Positions 1 through 5,621 of a stretch of 6,506 nt of DNA are shown piece after piece. A model generated the notes under the pieces. That model worked only from the letters and a program-made list of their open reading frames with translations. It was not told where the DNA came from and searched no databases. Positions within the stretch are counted from its first letter, which is position 1. Each line of letters begins with the position of its first letter. Origin of the DNA: JAVBKB01 sp031554275 (GTDB taxonomy: Bacteria; Bacillota; Bacilli; JARBTR01); the NCBI GenBank assembly GCA_031554275.1, contig JAVBKB010000035.1, forward strand, positions 1 through 6,506, read 5' to 3'. A program made the position numbers and the translations under genes.

Positions 1-977
1 ATAATGGAGGCATGTGTGTGTATGTAACGCGAACAAATACCACTCACAGAGCTTGGGACGCCAGAGTTAGACATATGTACGCTACCCGCATCAGTTCCCC
101 CCATAGAAATGAAGTATTGATAAGGGATTTTGTTTGTTTCGGCTGTATCCAGGATAAAATCAACCATGCTTTTACTCGTGATCATCGTACGATCTAGGAT
201 ACGAAGCAATGGCCCCTGCCCAAGCTGGCCAAACTCACTCTTGTTACCTGAAGCATCATTCGCAGGACTTGAATCCAGTGCAAAGAAAATATCCGGTTTA
301 ATCATGTTAGCAGAAACTTTTGCCCCTCTTAACCCAGCTTCTTCTTGGACAGTTGCCCCAGCGTAAAGCGTGTTCGGTAAGGTTTGCCCTTGTAATTCTT
401 TCAGTAGTTCTATTGCCAGGCCACAGCCATAACGATTATCCCATGCTTTTGCCATAATCTTTTTCGGGTTCTTCATTGGTGTAAAAGGACAGATTGGAAC
501 TACTGGTAACCCAGGTCGAATACCCATTTGCACGACATCTTCTCTTGAATCAGCTCCAATGTCAATCAGCATATTGCTCATTGCTGTAGGTTTTGATCGG
601 ATAGATTCGTTTAGCAAGTGCGGCGGAATTGAAGCTATCACCCCGACCACAGGTCCTTCTTTAGTGATCACTTCAACCCGCTGTGCCAGAAGCACTTGTT
701 CCCACCAGCCACCTAATGGCTCAAAGTGCAGTAGCCCGTTGTCTGTAATTTTCGTAACCATGAAAGCAACTTCATCCATATGCCCTGCCACCATAATGCG
801 TGGATCTTGTGCATGACCTTTTTTGATGCCAAAAACACCACCAAGGTTGTCTTGAATCACCTCATCAGCATATTTCTCGAGTTCCGCTCGCATGTAGTTA
901 CGCACTTGATGCTCAAAACCCGGTGCTCCCGGTAATTCAGTAAGAGTTTTGAACATTAGCATGGTTTCCTGATTCAT
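1..977 (-). CDS. pepA: M42 family glutamyl aminopeptidase (PepA/YtoP-like), 3' end cut off by the window
   Basis: This is a cytoplasmic metallo-aminopeptidase of family M42 that removes N-terminal residues from peptides, acidic ones in the PepA subgroup. I translated 325 codons by hand from the ATG at 977. The start is backed by AAGGAG 8 nt upstream. The metal-site residues of the family are all visible: H66 and D68 (AGHMDEV), D180 (AWDNRYGCG), the E212/E213 pair (QEEAGLRGA) with the catalytic base, D235 (FALDSS), and a late histidine in RYIHTH (H320). Family members are usually about 355 residues, so roughly 30 C-terminal residues should lie beyond position 1. No stop codon interrupts the frame. 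It is divergent from the PepSY gene at 1235, and the B. subtilis homologue ytoP also sits beside a small PepSY gene (ytzB, from memory). M42 members include broader aminopeptidases and some cellulase-annotated relatives, so the exact specificity is inferred. Confidence 0.93.
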   Translation of the reverse strand, partial: MNQETMLMFKTLTELPGAPGFEHQVRNYMRAELEKYADEVIQDNLGGVFGIKKGHAQDPRIMVAGHMDEVAFMVTKITDNGLLHFEPLGGWWEQVLLAQRVEVITKEGPVVGVIASIPPHLLNESIRSKPTAMSNMLIDIGADSREDVVQMGIRPGLPVVPICPFTPMKNPKKIMAKAWDNRYGCGLAIELLKELQGQTLPNTLYAGATVQEEAGLRGAKVSANMIKPDIFFALDSSPANDASGNKSEFGQLGQGPLLRILDRTMITSKSMVDFILDTAETNKIPYQYFISMGGTDAGSVHMSNSGVPSSVSGICSRYIHTHASI

Positions 978-1119
978 GATGATTTCTCCTTCCGTGTTGC
1001 CAAGAACAATTTATCACTTATATTATTTTATTCTAAACGAATTAGCTAAGATTTACACTATCATTTGGCTGAAAGCATTAATTGATTTAACTTCAATTTT
1101 TAAAAATTAAGACTATTAA

Positions 1120-1125
1120 ATTATA
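1120..1125 (-). promoter_or_regulatory. Possible -10 box for the M42 peptidase gene
   Basis: A perfect TATAAT reads on the minus strand here, about 140 nt upstream of the peptidase start. At 17 bp spacing the -35 position (1143-1148) reads GAACAG, a poor match. A weaker TAGAAT lies closer to the gene near 1029-1034. The two cannot be separated by reading alone. The match also overlaps a TATAAT on the other strand, so part of it may be chance in AT-rich DNA. Confidence 0.25.
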
Positions 1126-1129
1126 ATAA

Positions 1130-1158
1130 GTGAAATTTTCTGCTGTTCCATGTATAAT
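1130..1158 (+). promoter_or_regulatory. Sigma-A promoter for the PepSY gene
   Basis: The -35 GTGAAA (1130-1135) and a perfect -10 TATAAT (1153-1158) are separated by 17 bp. Transcription would start near 1165, leaving a leader of about 70 nt. A second TATAAT at 1122-1127 has no good -35 and is less likely. The rest of the 978-1234 spacer is AT-rich and holds no gene. Confidence 0.6.
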
Positions 1159-1234
1159 CAATTTTCAAGGAATAATTGATCAAGTAAAAAAATATGATTA
1201 AGATGCATGAAAGCTATTAAAGTGAGGTATTCGA

Positions 1235-1555
1235 ATGAATTGGAAAGTTGTTGCTGGTGTCGCCGGAGGATTTGCGGCAGGGTATGGAATTGCAAATTAT
1301 GTCAATGAATCTACGTTATCAGACCCTGAAAAAGTGCTATCAGAGATTAAGAAGAAATTTAGTTCACTAGGTCAAGTAGAAGGCACATGGATTTTGATGA
1401 CACCTGAAAAATATCATGATGATATCCTTGATTATGATGTCTATCAAGGTGGTATCACAGTTGTCAATGACAAGAGCTCGATTGTGTATGAATTTATTGC
1501 AGATGCAAAGACAGGTGCTGTCCTCTCAGTAACTGAAGGCACGTATTCATTGTAA
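1235..1555 (+). CDS. ytzB: Small PepSY-domain protein with N-terminal membrane anchor (YtzB-like)
   Basis: This 106-residue protein has a glycine-rich hydrophobic N-terminus at about residues 5-22 (VVAGVAGGFAAGYGIANYV). That segment is a membrane anchor or uncleaved signal, with no lipobox cysteine. The rest, about 30-103, is one PepSY-type fold: an amphipathic helix (DPEKVLSEIKKKF), then GTWILM, a YDVYQGGITV strand, and the YEFIADAKTGAVLSV hairpin that typifies the domain. PepSY domains are thought to inhibit or modulate proteases at the cell surface, but the target here is unknown. The ATG is preceded by a GAGG site at about 7 nt. It has its own promoter and lies divergent from the M42 peptidase, the same pairing as ytoP/ytzB in B. 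subtilis as recalled. Lactobacillales homologues are often labelled 'small secreted protein'. The family call is firm, the symbol less so. Confidence 0.82.
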   Translation: MNWKVVAGVAGGFAAGYGIANYVNESTLSDPEKVLSEIKKKFSSLGQVEGTWILMTPEKYHDDILDYDVYQGGITVVNDKSSIVYEFIADAKTGAVLSVTEGTYSL

Positions 1556-1581
1556 CGAAAAGTCAGATTTCACGTAATTCC

Positions 1582-1625
1582 AAAAAAAATAATCATGACT
1601 ATCATTTGTAGTGGTAGTCATGATT
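1582..1625 (-). terminator. Rho-independent terminator, best on the minus strand, possibly bidirectional
   Basis: A 14-bp inverted repeat (1591-1604 with 1612-1625) encloses a 7-nt loop. Read on the minus strand, the stem is followed one base later by eight T residues (1589-1582), ending the trmB/145-residue gene unit. Read on the plus strand, the stem has one G-U pair where the minus strand has an A-C mismatch, but only a weak T stretch (TTTGGTT) follows. It probably also helps to stop transcription of the PepSY gene, whose stop lies 35 nt upstream. Confidence 0.8.
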
Positions 1626-1681
1626 TGGTTCAAGTAAAATCTTTTATTCCGGCTAATGTTATAAAAATTCATTCATCAAAA

Positions 1682-1816
1682 TCAATATTTATTCCAATTC
1701 CGATAGGAAATATCCGAAATTTTCCGGTATTCTTTAATGGCATCTTCTTGATAGTAGGAGTCAACTATATCTTGAGGTAATCTCCTGAGATTCTTTTGGT
1801 TACGATATTCATATTC
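1682..1816 (-). pseudogene. Out-of-frame C-terminal remnant of the 145-residue gene
   Basis: This open stretch of 44 codons plus stop is in the -1 frame relative to the gene at 2202-1765 and overlaps its end. Its later part reads like ordinary protein (DIVDSYYQEDAIKEY, then a tail rich in Tyr, Asn and Trp). Frame 0 past the TAG reads less convincingly. No start codon or RBS serves it. It makes best sense as the original 3' end of the upstream gene, joined by a one-base change somewhere in 1765-1819. I saw no canonical X_XXY_YYZ slippery heptamer there, so programmed slippage is less likely than mutation. A chance open frame cannot be excluded. Confidence 0.4.
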
Positions 1817-2202
1817 TTATCGAAGTTTATATCTGCACGTCCTTCAACGCTGCCAATATGAACACATAGAAGGTCAACATTTTCCTCTTGGGACAAACTT
1901 TCTGATTCATCTTGATAAGAGTACCAATATGTTCTTGTGCCTTTTACTACAGATATACCAGCTATTCTCCAGGATCTATCATGTCTTGAGTAAGTAATAT
2001 TGTTGTCATCAAGAATTCTACAGATCTTTTTATCAGGACTAGCAAAATTATTATATAATGCTTCTGTCTGAGCAACTAAGTTTTCGTTATTTTTGTGTAA
2101 TCTATAAAAATCATTTTGGCGATAAATATAAACCGTTTTTGTAATGTATCCAAATATGATAACGCAAACTATGAGAATTGCGATTTTCTTCCACGTTTTC
2201 AT
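1765..2202 (-). CDS. Unknown single-TM protein, probably with a frameshifted C-terminus
   Basis: I do not recognise this 145-residue protein. Residues 5-23 (KKIAILIVCVIIFGYITKT) form an N-terminal membrane segment with lysines before it, so the rest is probably extracytoplasmic. The remainder is polar, with a helical stretch (about 35-52) followed by an alternating region rich in aromatics (RSWRIAGISVV, RTYWYSYQDE). The start has GAGGAG 5 nt upstream. It follows trmB by 35 nt on the same strand and is probably co-transcribed. The frame stops at TAG (1767-1765). In the -1 frame, open from about 1816 down to a TGA at 1684-1682, a protein-like segment continues (LPQDIVDSYYQED, then KEYRKISDISYRNWNKY). 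The terminator lies just beyond that second stop. The gene may therefore be about 30 residues longer in relatives and broken here, or the sequence may hold a one-base error. Confidence 0.65.
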   Translation of the reverse strand: MKTWKKIAILIVCVIIFGYITKTVYIYRQNDFYRLHKNNENLVAQTEALYNNFASPDKKICRILDDNNITYSRHDRSWRIAGISVVKGTRTYWYSYQDESESLSQEENVDLLCVHIGSVEGRADINFDKNMNIVTKRISGDYLKI

Positions 2203-2237
2203 CGATACTCCTCATTTAGAAAATCGCAAAAGAATAT

Positions 2238-2876
2238 TCAACAATAAGACACTTCACAACGATAAATCGGATTCCCTTTTGCAGAGAATTTCGCCTCGTA
2301 TTCCGTCATAATATTTCCCTCAAACTCGCTGTTATGTAAATCCAGAAATACTGCTTGCAATTGTAATCCATAATGATTGAAGCTCATCAACGAGTATTCA
2401 AATAATCCTCTGTTATCTGTTTTGAAATGAATCTCCCCGACTTCAGGCAGAATTTCCTTGTATACATCAAGAAACTGCTTACTCGTTAATCTTCTTTTTT
2501 CATGACGAACTTTTGGCCATGGATCAGAGAAATTCAAGTAAATTCGTGCTACCTCGCCTTTTGCAAAAAAGTCCAGCAGGTCACTAGCATTTACTCTCAG
2601 TAATCGCAGGTTTGGAAAGTTGGCGGCAATACATTTATCTAAAGCAGAAATAATTACTTTGGTTGATAACTCGATCCCAATATAATTCACATCTGGGTTT
2701 TGCTGTGCCATTCCAATAATAAACTGTCCTTTGCCAGTGCCTACTTCAATGTGAATTGGATGGTTATTACCAAATTCATGGTGCCACATACCTTTATGTT
2801 GTGCTGGTTCTGGGATCAACCATTGTGGATTTTCTGCAATTCTCTCCTCTGCCCAAGGTTTATTTCTTTGTCTCAT
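2238..2876 (-). CDS. trmB: tRNA (guanine-N7-)-methyltransferase TrmB
   Basis: TrmB uses S-adenosylmethionine to methylate N7 of guanosine 46 in the variable loop of tRNAs, in the cytoplasm. The 212-residue product matches the usual 210-220. It opens with the family-typical MRQRNKPWAEE. The SAM-binding loop is EVGTGKG (residues 44-50), E69 ends the second strand (YIGIEL), and NASDL is at 96-100. The catalytic/tRNA-binding block is LNFSDPWPKVRHEKRR (114-129, with D118), followed by FKTDN (151-155) and the C-terminal TEYEAKF (191-197). An in-frame Met 19 codons upstream is rejected as the start because it adds unrelated residues across the promoter region and lacks the good AGGAG found before position 2876. 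It is divergent from ytzH and lies 35 nt upstream of the unknown 145-residue gene. Confidence 0.96.
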   Translation of the reverse strand: MRQRNKPWAEERIAENPQWLIPEPAQHKGMWHHEFGNNHPIHIEVGTGKGQFIIGMAQQNPDVNYIGIELSTKVIISALDKCIAANFPNLRLLRVNASDLLDFFAKGEVARIYLNFSDPWPKVRHEKRRLTSKQFLDVYKEILPEVGEIHFKTDNRGLFEYSLMSFNHYGLQLQAVFLDLHNSEFEGNIMTEYEAKFSAKGNPIYRCEVSYC

Positions 2877-2884
2877 AATACAAA

Positions 2885-2889
2885 CTCCT
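2885..2889 (-). promoter_or_regulatory. trmB ribosome binding site, fixes the start
   Basis: AGGAG on the minus strand with an 8-nt spacer to the ATG at 2876. It supports the 212-residue form over the longer reading that begins at 2933. Confidence 0.85.
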
Positions 2890-2932
2890 AAAAAATTTTT
2901 ACAAAAACGAATAAATTTATTTGCTGATTCCA

Positions 2933-2961
2933 ATTATATGTGAGATGAATATTTTCGATAA
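2933..2961 (-). promoter_or_regulatory. Candidate trmB promoter
   Basis: A perfect minus-strand TATAAT lies at 2938-2933. With 17-bp spacing the -35 position (2961-2956) reads TTATCG, a weak match. The start of transcription would fall about 50 nt before the trmB ATG. No convincing separate plus-strand promoter for ytzH was found in the same 98-nt spacer. Confidence 0.4.
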
Positions 2962-2974
2962 GGAGCAATAAAAT

Positions 2975-3262
2975 ATGCCCATTTCAAAAGAAAACCATCT
3001 TGCACTATTGCGGGATATCTTAGCGAATCACCACCAAGATTGCTGCGGTTCAACCTCTGAATACGAACAAGCATCTCGAATTATTAACAACCTTCTGGCA
3101 GAACATCAGTTGGATGCGCACTCGGTTTCTGTACTACAAGAAATCGAGACTTATTGTAGAAATGGTGCCACACTTGCTACTCATGAAACGCACATCAATG
3201 AGCATCAAGAGTCGTTAACCGAGTGGGTTAGTCATTTAGATGAGATCACTCACCCAATGTAG
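2975..3262 (+). CDS. ytzH: YtzH-like protein
   Basis: This 95-residue, highly charged protein is cytoplasmic (no signal or TM segment) and matches the YtzH-like family of Bacilli. It has the start MPISKENHLALLRDILANHH, the hallmark QDCCGSTSEYEQ with C23 and C24, and a C-terminal HINEHQESLTEWVSHLD helix. The biochemical role of the family is unknown. Its steady position beside trmB suggests a link to tRNA or nearby metabolism, but this is association only. The start has AAGGAG 9 nt upstream (2960-2965). In B. subtilis ytzH is also next to trmB and the kinase-like ytmP; no ytmP follows here. Confidence 0.88.
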   Translation: MPISKENHLALLRDILANHHQDCCGSTSEYEQASRIINNLLAEHQLDAHSVSVLQEIETYCRNGATLATHETHINEHQESLTEWVSHLDEITHPM

Positions 3263-3287
3263 AATGACCGTGTCCTAATTCCAGTTT

Positions 3288-3329
3288 CAAACGTATTTGA
3301 CTGCAGGAATGAAAATCAATTTACGTTTG
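3288..3329. repeat. Long-loop inverted repeat between ytzH and the VOC gene
   Basis: CAAACGTA (3288-3295) is matched perfectly by TACGTTTG (3322-3329). An inner TTGA/TCAA pair can extend the stem past a small internal loop. No T-run follows on either strand, so it is not a standard terminator. The gap 3263-3562 between these convergent genes holds no supportable gene. Besides this dyad I saw only a weak 6-bp hairpin at 3491-3506. Confidence 0.4.
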
Positions 3330-3562
3330 GTGAATTTGAAAATCAGCATCTAAAGTCGAAAAAAAGCAAAACAGGAATCATTAGGCGCTTTTCATGATGA
3401 TTAATTTATGCCAAAATCCGTGGTTTATGCGAGCTGGAATCAGGGTCACGACTTCAAAAGGGTGCTATGAATCAAAACTAAGTCACTGATAGAATCTTAA
3501 GGTTCTTAATTGATTTCCGTTTCCAGTCCAATTGACTGCTCTGAATTAGGAATTTGAACGTT

Positions 3563-3973
3563 CTACTCTGTACCATCATGACTAAACTGCCAGTGAACGC
3601 CAAATTTATCAACAAGTGTACCAAAGCATTTGCTCCAAAAGGTTTCTTGAAGCGCCATCTCCACTTCGCCACCCATTTTCATTTTATTGAAAAGTGTTTG
3701 AACCTCATTCATATCTTTACTGCTTATGGTCACACTAATATTGTTTCCAGCATTGAAGTCCCTTTTTGGGGAACAATCTGAAAACATCATGTTACTTCCC
3801 ATGATTGGTAACTCAGCATACAAAACAAGGTCTTTCTCCTCATCAGTTGCCTGCATTCCTGGCGCTTCTCCAAACGTCATACACGTTGGCATGCATAAAC
3901 CAAATACCTCTGCATAGAACTCAACCGCTTTACGACAATTCCCATTAAAATTTATAAAAACCTCAACCGACAT
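3563..3973 (-). CDS. VOC-superfamily (PhnB/glyoxalase-like) protein
   Basis: This 136-residue cytoplasmic protein is of the PhnB-like type, often mislabelled as 3-demethylubiquinone methyltransferase. Typical landmarks are VFINFNGNCRKAVEFYAEVFG (split by family as a beta strand, then a helix) at residues 5-25, a central GSNMMFSD strand (59-66), and NISVTISSKDMNEVQTLFNKM (78-98). The C-terminal block has ETFW (110-113) and LVDKFGVHWQF (120-130). The substrate is unknown; relatives act on or bind small metabolites or confer minor resistance phenotypes. The Met at 3973 is chosen because GGAG lies 8 nt upstream and the family begins here. The frame stays open upstream only because the tandem repeat array is in phase. 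The gene is downstream of the lipid kinase on the same strand, separated by the repeat array. No promoter was seen in between, so read-through from the kinase promoter is possible. Confidence 0.85.
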   Translation of the reverse strand: MSVEVFINFNGNCRKAVEFYAEVFGLCMPTCMTFGEAPGMQATDEEKDLVLYAELPIMGSNMMFSDCSPKRDFNAGNNISVTISSKDMNEVQTLFNKMKMGGEVEMALQETFWSKCFGTLVDKFGVHWQFSHDGTE

Positions 3974-3981
3974 TTTTCTCT

Positions 3982-3985
3982 CTCC
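3982..3985 (-). promoter_or_regulatory. VOC gene ribosome binding site, fixes the start
   Basis: GGAG on the minus strand with an 8-nt purine-rich spacer to the ATG at 3973. It supports the short 136-residue form rather than a reading into the repeats. Confidence 0.7.
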
Positions 3986-4010
3986 ATTCCAAATTACTAA
4001 ATTAGGTTTA

Positions 4011-4215
4011 TTGCTACGAATTGATTTGCAACCAACGACTGCGGCAGTTTTGTTGCTACGAATTGATTTGAAACCGTGACCAATGACTACGGCAATTTCG
4101 TTGCTACGAATTGACATGCAACCAACGACTGTGGAAGTTTTGTTGCTGCGACTTGATTTGAAACCGTGACCAATGACTACGGCAATTTCGTTGCTACGAC
4201 TTAATTTGCAACCCC
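4011..4215. repeat. Tandem repeat array of alternating 42- and 48-bp units
   Basis: Four full units and one partial unit lie head to tail: A1 4011-4052, B1 4053-4100, A2 4101-4142, B2 4143-4190, and a partial A3 4191-4215. Each begins TTGCTACGAATTGATTTG or a close variant. B equals A with a six-base GTGACC insertion plus point changes. The 90-bp pair A1B1 differs from A2B2 at six positions. In A units the core is flanked by GTTGC and GCAAC, giving short inverted arms. Every unit length is a multiple of three, so on the minus strand the array is open and would encode repeats such as KSIRSNKTAAVVG and KSIRSNEIAVVIG. Most unit-to-unit differences would change amino acids, which argues against coding selection. 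The array ends next to the kinase stop codon (4219-4217). It is not a CRISPR: there are no unique spacers. Confidence 0.9.
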
Positions 4216-4216
4216 A

Positions 4217-5167
4217 TTATCCGTTTTCTGTACTAACTTGGTCGCTATATTGACAAGTAACATTTAAGGACTGGGAAAGGATGTCAACCTGCAATTCACC
4301 ATAACCAACTATTTCACCATCTGCGTGGATAACTGAATTAATGTCTGGTTTAAGTGAGATCTTTTTCCCAGTCTTATACACCGTATTTCTCAACTTTGTT
4401 TGTCCGCCCCAAATAATTGAGAAGAACATAAACATAATTTTTAATCTCGAGTAGGAATGGACAATGAATATATGGAATAATCCATCGTTCATTTTCGCGT
4501 CAGGTGAAATCAGAATACCACCGCCAAAGTAAGGACTGTTGGCAATGTTCACCATCCAAACTTTTTTGTATGTTTCAGAAACACCATCAATGGTGACTTC
4601 TACATTAGGATGTTTGAACGTCCACAGACTTTTGAAAAAAGTATAAAGATAGGCCAATTTCCCAAGCCTCATTTTGTTAAATTTCATTTTTAAAGTCGAG
4701 TCATTAACTTCCTCAGTAACATCAGCATCTATCCCTAAACCCATACTACCAGCAAAAAAACCTTGCCTAGTTGTTTCAAATGTTCCACAATCCAACTGGT
4801 GAATTTCGGGAGCGCTTGAGAGTATGTTGTTTATAGCTTCGACCGAGTTCATTGGAATCCTTGCACCACGGCAATAATCATTACCTGAACCGGCGCCGAT
4901 AAAGCCGAGCGTTGCCCTTGGAAAGCCTATAATACCATTCACAACCTCGTGGAGTGTGCCATCCCCTCCCACAGCAATAATCGTTGCCTCTGGATCTTCT
5001 TGGAGTACGCCCCGAGCGAGTTCTGTCGCATGCGCAGGTCGTTCAGTAGTAAGTAATTGATAGTCAACCCCTTTTTCCTCAAGAATGGTTCTAATCGTTT
5101 CCCATTCTTTAAGGCTACCTGAATTGCGAGCATTTGGATTTAAAATAAAAAAATATTTCTTGATCAT
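4217..5167 (-). CDS. Diacylglycerol kinase family lipid kinase (YegS/BmrU type)
   Basis: This 316-residue enzyme of the DAGK-catalytic family transfers phosphate from ATP to diacylglycerol or a related lipid at the inner face of the membrane, probably recycling diacylglycerol. The N-terminal domain opens with FILNPNARNSGS (residues 7-18). The nucleotide-binding GGDGTLHEVVNG is at 67-78 and GAGSGNDYCR at 91-100. The C-terminal beta domain carries FFAGSMGLGIDADV (137-150), NSPYFGGGILISPDAKMNDG (210-229), and HADGE (281-285), whose Asp and Glu correspond to the catalytic acid pair of the family. Length is normal for the family. The ATG has GAGG 5 nt upstream and an extended -10 promoter just before it. 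It heads a minus-strand unit with the VOC gene. Relatives include DgkB, YegS and multidrug-associated BmrU, so the exact lipid is uncertain and no symbol is assigned. Confidence 0.92.
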   Translation of the reverse strand: MIKKYFFILNPNARNSGSLKEWETIRTILEEKGVDYQLLTTERPAHATELARGVLQEDPEATIIAVGGDGTLHEVVNGIIGFPRATLGFIGAGSGNDYCRGARIPMNSVEAINNILSSAPEIHQLDCGTFETTRQGFFAGSMGLGIDADVTEEVNDSTLKMKFNKMRLGKLAYLYTFFKSLWTFKHPNVEVTIDGVSETYKKVWMVNIANSPYFGGGILISPDAKMNDGLFHIFIVHSYSRLKIMFMFFSIIWGGQTKLRNTVYKTGKKISLKPDINSVIHADGEIVGYGELQVDILSQSLNVTCQYSDQVSTENG

Positions 5168-5197
5168 ATAAACCTCAATCGATTGTTTGATGTTTAT

Positions 5198-5206
5198 ATT
5201 CTAGCA
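5198..5206 (-). promoter_or_regulatory. Extended -10 promoter of the lipid kinase gene
   Basis: TGCTAGAAT on the minus strand is an extended -10 element (TG-n-TAGAAT). No clear -35 is found at 17 bp (ATACAA), as is common for extended -10 promoters. The leader would be about 25 nt. Confidence 0.55.
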
Positions 5207-5501
5207 GAATCTTGTCCTATTTGTATAAAAAAGAGTTGTACAATGATAGTTTTTTTGTTTTATCATGAATAAGATTGGTTATGATGAAAAGAAGATTTAA
5301 CACTTTCGCATTGTCTAGCCTGAAATACTCGGTGCCTGCAGGGTCAAGCGTAACGAGGATAAACGAAAAGAAATTTTCATTCAATTTTTAAAATAATTCG
5401 AATTGAAATGAATGTTTTTGTCCGTTTAGAACTAGAATTAGAATGCGAAAAATCTGGTAATTTGTTTGGAAAGTCAACAAGGAAAATATTTAACCAAATG
5501 A
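5207..5501. other. Gene-free spacer between the lipid kinase and clpP
   Basis: No open frame with an RBS was found on either strand. The stretch is mostly AT-rich. One less AT-rich patch at about 5307-5360 carries a CCTGCAGG palindrome and CTCG/CGAG ends about 20 nt apart. The weak hairpin at 5376-5412 is listed separately. Confidence 0.6.
5376..5412. repeat. AT-rich imperfect inverted repeat upstream of clpP
   Basis: TTCATTCAATT (5376-5386) pairs with 5401-5412 with one bulged A, around a 14-nt loop. A run of five T residues follows at 5414-5418, so on the plus strand it resembles a weak terminator. It would shield clpP from any upstream read-through, though no plus-strand gene lies before it. 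Confidence 0.4.
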
Positions 5502-5518
5502 TTTGACCAATTTTGACC
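5502..5518. promoter_or_regulatory. CtsR operator of clpP
   Basis: Read on the minus strand this is GGTCAAAATTGGTCAAA: two perfect GGTCAAA heptads separated by three bases, the known CtsR consensus. It covers the -35 box and the start of the spacer of the clpP promoter, so bound CtsR would block RNA polymerase. Heat or other protein stress would relieve this. ctsR itself is not in the window. Confidence 0.93.
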
Positions 5519-5531
5519 AAAGGTGTATGAT
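5503..5531 (+). promoter_or_regulatory. Sigma-A promoter of clpP
   Basis: -35 TTGACC (5503-5508) and -10 TATGAT (5526-5531) are spaced by exactly 17 bp. Transcription should start near 5538, giving a leader of about 84 nt. The second TTGACC at 5513 is only 7 bp from the -10 and cannot be the -35; it belongs to the CtsR site. Confidence 0.85.
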
Positions 5532-5555
5532 AAGGCTGTGATACAAAATCAACAT

Positions 5556-5600
5556 GCTAGATAACCGTGAAATCCTGCAATTGGATCCATGTGAACTAGC
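5556..5600 (+). other. Possible folded leader of the clpP mRNA
   Basis: GCTAG (5556-5560) can pair with CTAGC (5596-5600), enclosing an inner ATCC/GGAT hairpin (5572-5575 with 5583-5586). The structure would end 8 nt before the Shine-Dalgarno sequence. It is short, and no riboswitch class is recognised. Confidence 0.25.
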
Positions 5601-5608
5601 TGAAATAT

Positions 5609-5613
5609 GGAGG
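5609..5613 (+). promoter_or_regulatory. clpP ribosome binding site, fixes the start
   Basis: GGAGG with an 8-nt spacer to the ATG at 5622. The in-frame ATG at 5607 overlaps this site and so cannot be the start. Confidence 0.9.
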
Positions 5614-5621
5614 AAATACAT

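Noticed and set aside
130..816. Plus-strand open frames at 130-366 and 559-816
   Set aside because: They lie opposite the M42 peptidase, whose motifs are complete on the minus strand; they have no recognisable domain.
1765..1819. Programmed -1 ribosomal frameshifting in the 145-residue gene
   Set aside because: No X_XXY_YYZ slippery heptamer in the right phase and no clear downstream stem were seen; mutation or sequence error is simpler.
2877..2933. Longer TrmB starting at 2933
   Set aside because: The 19 extra residues overlap the likely promoter and leader, and the true family start MRQRNKPWA has an AGGAG at the right distance.
3363..3395. AAAAGC...GCTTTT pair as a terminator of ytzH
   Set aside because: The 6-bp arms enclose a loop of about 19 nt without further pairing, too weak to call.
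3491..3506. Short hairpin as terminator for the VOC gene
   Set aside because: The stem is only 6 bp with one G-U pair and a TTAA loop, and no T-run follows on the minus strand.
3974..4117. N-terminal extension of the VOC protein through the repeat array (start at 4117)
   Set aside because: No ribosome binding site precedes that ATG, the extra 48 residues are repeat-derived and foreign to the family, and a good GGAG precedes the Met at 3973.
4011..4215. CRISPR array
   Set aside because: The whole unit repeats; there are no unique spacers of uniform length, and no cas gene is present.
5607..5621. ClpP start at the ATG at 5607
   Set aside because: This ATG overlaps the Shine-Dalgarno sequence of the real start, and ClpP proteins begin MNLIPTVIEQ.
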